Of a DNA stretch of 64,000 nt, positions 60,886 to 64,000 are shown in pieces. Both the position numbers and the translations under genes were made by a program. The stretch covers positions 198,821,322 through 198,885,321 of the forward strand of contig CM060680.1 in assembly GCA_030686995.1 (NCBI GenBank), given 5' to 3'. The notes below the pieces were generated by a model, which was given only the letters and a program-made list of their open reading frames with translations, searched no databases and had not been told where the DNA came from. The first letter of the stretch is position 1; each line of letters opens with the position of its first letter. The DNA comes from Artemisia argyi (Eukaryota; Streptophyta; Magnoliopsida; Asterales; Asteraceae).

Positions 60886-62807
60886 CGTTATCAGCACGCT
60901 CTAAAGATGAAGCTAGCGTAATAAAAAGACTTTTACGGTTTTGATTTTGGATATTCAAGCAATCATTCTTGAGATAAGTTATTTTTTCCTTAACTCTGAT
61001 GACATATTTTATTGTGCGCTCTCATACATGCGTAGTGATTTCATACTGATTTTGTGTCTGCGAACTAAATAAGATAGTTACTTATAAATCTTGACCTGTT
61101 TTGAACTCTTTGTATCAACCTATTTGTTTACTGCTACTATACTAGTATTATGATTGGTTATTTAATATTAACGTAGATCAAAACATTTAATTGCTTACTT
61201 GATCATTAGGATATTATGACTGTAAAATTAATATTATTCAATGTTTTTAATGATTATATGGTTCACATATGTTTGTTCATATACAATTTGGTATTCATAT
61301 TTATTTTATTACGATTCCTAAAAATAAATCTTAGTCTAATTTATATATTAATCACTCGATGCATACTTTGTATTTGATTTTTTTTTTCTTGTGATTATTA
61401 GAACTTGTCAACACAAATCATGAAATCATGTGCTAGATGTTATTAAGCTTATAAGGCATAACAATAGTTCGTAGCATATCGATACAATATGCCGTTTGAT
61501 GGATATTTTTTTTTCTAGTAATAGTGTAGACTATGTATCATGTTTATCAATGCTTATAAGTCCTATTAATTTTTTTGTTATCATCTCATAATGTTTGTAT
61601 TGTTTTCGATGATTACCATAACCAAAAACTTATCAAAATTTATCTAACTTGAATAGTGTTGAACATGTTTTATTCTTTGATTATGTTGTGGGTTAATGTG
61701 CATATCATATTGAAGCCATAATAGTGCTTTATATTGAAACTTATTATTCTTTAATTTGATTGTTATCTCGTAATGTTGCTTTTATTTTTACGATCACTTA
61801 TGTTTATCACGTTTGTTTAAGGTTTGGAATTAATGTTGTTTTATTCTTTGCTACTATATTAATTAGTTGGCAATACTGAATAGATCATACCATGTCCTAC
61901 ATTATTTTTAATCATGTAAAATTACATTATAGGCTTTGACACACCTAGAAGGGTTTACATCAAACGAAGTATTACTTAGATGTTAGGATATGTTTTGCTA
62001 AATACATGATTTACTAAGCCAATGAAGCATTAGATCCATAATATAGATTATTATACAGTACCATATTACCATCTTAAAAGACATGTGTAGTTTACATTGG
62101 ATGCTTCTTGTTAACTGGAAAATCAGTGATGCAAGATAAGATTTCTAAGATATGTGTGATAGTCACTGGTTGATTAAAGCATTTATATACTTAGTTTTGA
62201 TCAATATTATTCTTCTTACGTGATCTTCTTTGGTAATAAGCCATGAACCGATGACGCTTTTTTTTCAAGAAAGGTTTACTATTTTGTTCCTGTAGAACCA
62301 TTGAATTTGATTAAATTGGCTGATGAAAGATGTGCAAATTGATAATTGTTTGGTTTGTATGCTTGAGATTGATGTTTGTGCACATAAATGTTTTTATGCA
62401 ACCTGGCTATGATGTCACATAAGATATACATTATCGTTGAAAGTATAATAATATGTTTTCGGTAACACCAAAATATATTAAACCTCACGAGTAAATGAGA
62501 ACATTATTGTGAAGTTTGTAATATTATTGTTACGGTTGCCAAAGAATAATTGAACTATTAAGCATAAGAAAGATATATCTTAGTTGACTCAAATTGTGCC
62601 ATTAAGTTTATCCTTATTTATCATGTGATTTTGTTTGCTTATAAGACATTTGATTAATTGATTAATGGCATGCATATGTTTTGCAAGTTGTGCAACTTCA
62701 CTAGTAAATTAATGGATATGTTTTATTATATGATATTGCTATAGGCTAAAGGATATGTTTTATTCAATAAATGTTCTATTGTGACTACAAAGAGAAACAA
62801 AATAACA

Positions 62808-63160
62808 CAACCTCATGTTGTTGTTTAAGAAAAAAAAAAATATAAATTAGAACCTCAAGTTCTAATATGATCATTTTCATAATGATCAATATCATAACCT
62901 CATGTTACGTCAGAAATAGTTATTAGAACCTCAAGTTCTAATTTGGTTCAATTATCAAATCAATAGCATAATCTCATGTTATGTTAGAAATGAAAATAAA
63001 ACCTCAAGTTTTATTATGATTTCCTCAAGAGAATAAAAAAAAACATAATTTCATGTTATTCACATTGAATTATGTGAAAGCCATAAAGTGCTTATATAAA
63101 TTTCATTGAAAAAAAGGTATAAATGTGATGATGTATTAAAATCTCCATGTTATTTGATGT
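62808..63160 (+). repeat. ~75-bp degenerate tandem repeats
   Basis: Alternating phrases CATAACCTCATGTTA and AGAACCTCAAGTTCTAAT (and variants) recur about every 75 bp, at roughly 62810, 62893, 62967, 63045 and 63139 for the first and 62850, 62925 and 63000 for the second. They lie in the Copia element between leader and integrase. Confidence 0.75.
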
Positions 63161-63223
63161 TTACATAGAAAGTGCAATCTAAGCACATGTGGTCATAAAA
63201 TAGAGTTTATGAGCCAAGATTAT

Positions 63224-63960
63224 TTTATTGAGTGGCATGACCGGTTGGACCATCCCGGATCAATGATGATGTGAATGTTTAGAAGAACCATAAGTTTCTT
63301 CAAAGATAGATTTGATTGTTCTCAATGGAATGGAAGTTAATTGTTCATATATCACCACCATACATATAAAGTTTTGGAAAGAATATAACGGGGATGTATG
63401 TAGGCCTATACATCCGCCATGTGGATCATTTTGAGTTTTAAAATCGATGCATCGTCAAAATGATCATCAAAGACGCAACTAAAGGTTAGCGTGATTAATG
63501 AATCGTCTTATAAAATTGCGAGCATGATTTTCCATATTTAAGTATTGAGAATGGTGGTGAATACTTCCCAGTTTTTGGCGATTATTGGAATAAGTGTTGA
63601 ACATAAAAGTAGCCCATGTTCATACGCGAATTGCTTTAGTTGAAACATTCATAAAACGTCTTCAGTTGATTGCAAAGCCAATAATTATGAGAACATAAAT
63701 TTTTGTTTATGGGGCATGTAAAAAAAAAAACCAATTTTGAATTCGCATCTTGCCAACAATCTATAATGAATCATCCCCAATAGAATGGTTTTGGTCACGA
63801 ACCATATGTTTTCCCATATAAAGTTTTTTAGTAAATGTGCGGAAGATGTATTGTAAATCCACCACAACGCACAAGAATGAGATGTTGAAATGGATAATTC
63901 ATTCAGGGGGAGAGAATGAGCAGCAAGGGATATGGAATGAATTATGATATAAATGTTGAT
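63224..63960 (+). pseudogene. Copia pre-integrase/integrase remnant
   Basis: WHDRLDHPGSMMM (pre-integrase zinc region start) at 63229 is followed in shifting frames by a GD(V)CRPIHPPCG-type stretch, then NGGEYFPVFGDYW (equivalent of the DNAGEF catalytic region), and IKRLQLIAKP- and PPQRTK-like pieces to about 63880. Many stops and frameshifts. An ending like FIQGERMS near 63900 fits the region after the integrase. Non-functional. Confidence 0.75.
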
Positions 63961-64000
63961 CCTCACAATAATAAATATGAAATTTAAGTTAAAGGGACAA

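Larger units (their letters stand above)
60718..64000 (+). mobile_element. decayed Ty1/Copia element, running off the window
   Basis: A short 5' LTR at 60718-60885 (168 bp) starts TGTTATGAATAATT, contains TATATATACTC, and ends TTCACAACA. It is followed by CGTTATCAGCACGCT, in the place of a primer site; I recall this sequence next to plant Copia LTRs. Interior sequence up to 62.8 kb is AT-rich without a gag frame. From 63224 Copia pre-integrase and integrase motifs appear in pieces. The 3' LTR is beyond the window. Confidence 0.7.

Overview
This looks like nuclear DNA of a flowering plant, most likely a eudicot: AT-rich, spliced genes with GT-AG introns, Stowaway, hAT, Harbinger and Mutator-type DNA elements, SINE, LINE, Athila/Tat-like Gypsy and Copia retroelements. 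The retroelement protein types made me think of the daisy family (Asteraceae), but that is a recollection, not a proof. Most of the window is transposable-element sequence. One intact host gene is visible.

Layout. 1-12.4 kb: intergenic DNA with several small elements whose target-site duplications (TSDs) can be read directly: an hAT MITE at 527-1129, Stowaway MITEs at 1180, 2695 and 10906, foldback elements, a solo LTR at 5599-7063 and a SINE at 7224-7444. 12.4-20.3 kb: a 7.9-kb Mutator-like element with long terminal inverted repeats, a near-perfect 9-bp TSD, an unidentified ORF remnant and a nested solo LTR of the same family as the first one. 20.9-44.25 kb: an hAT transposon with a perfect 12-bp TIR and a perfect 8-bp TSD, swollen from about 4.5 kb to 23.3 kb by nested insertions. 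An older Athila/Tat-like LTR retroelement (23435-42226) sits in the last codons of the hAT transposase. That element was itself hit by a 3.05-kb solo LTR (24489-27541, inside its LTR) and by a younger relative (28759-37879). All have readable TSDs. 44.6-46.6 kb: a PIF/Harbinger element with a broken transposase. 46.6-52 kb: intergenic DNA with a 5'-truncated LINE.

52062-57125 (+): a 12-exon R2R3-MYB gene of the FOUR LIPS/MYB88 type, 471 codons, with a short upstream ORF that overlaps its start and a SINE in its 2.07-kb last intron. 58.9-59.8 kb (-): a frameshifted, 5'-truncated pseudogene of a UDP-galactose/UDP-glucose transporter (UTR1/UTR3, SLC35B1-type). 60.15-60.5 kb: three tandem repeats carrying TATA-like motifs. 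60.7 kb to the end: a decayed Ty1/Copia element running off the window.

The most unusual signals are in the two related Athila/Tat-like elements. Both carry an 11-bp palindrome, TGACGCCGTCA, used in pairs at a nearly fixed pitch (22 bp in the older, mostly 23 bp in the younger). All four of their LTRs carry a match to the 5' part of tRNA-Asp upstream of a tRNA-Asp primer-binding site. They share leader and non-coding modules but carry different coding cassettes, and neither has a recognisable pol gene. The younger one has two LTRs of the same length with only two differences seen by eye, although both of its reading frames contain an in-frame UAG, so it was probably mobilised in trans.
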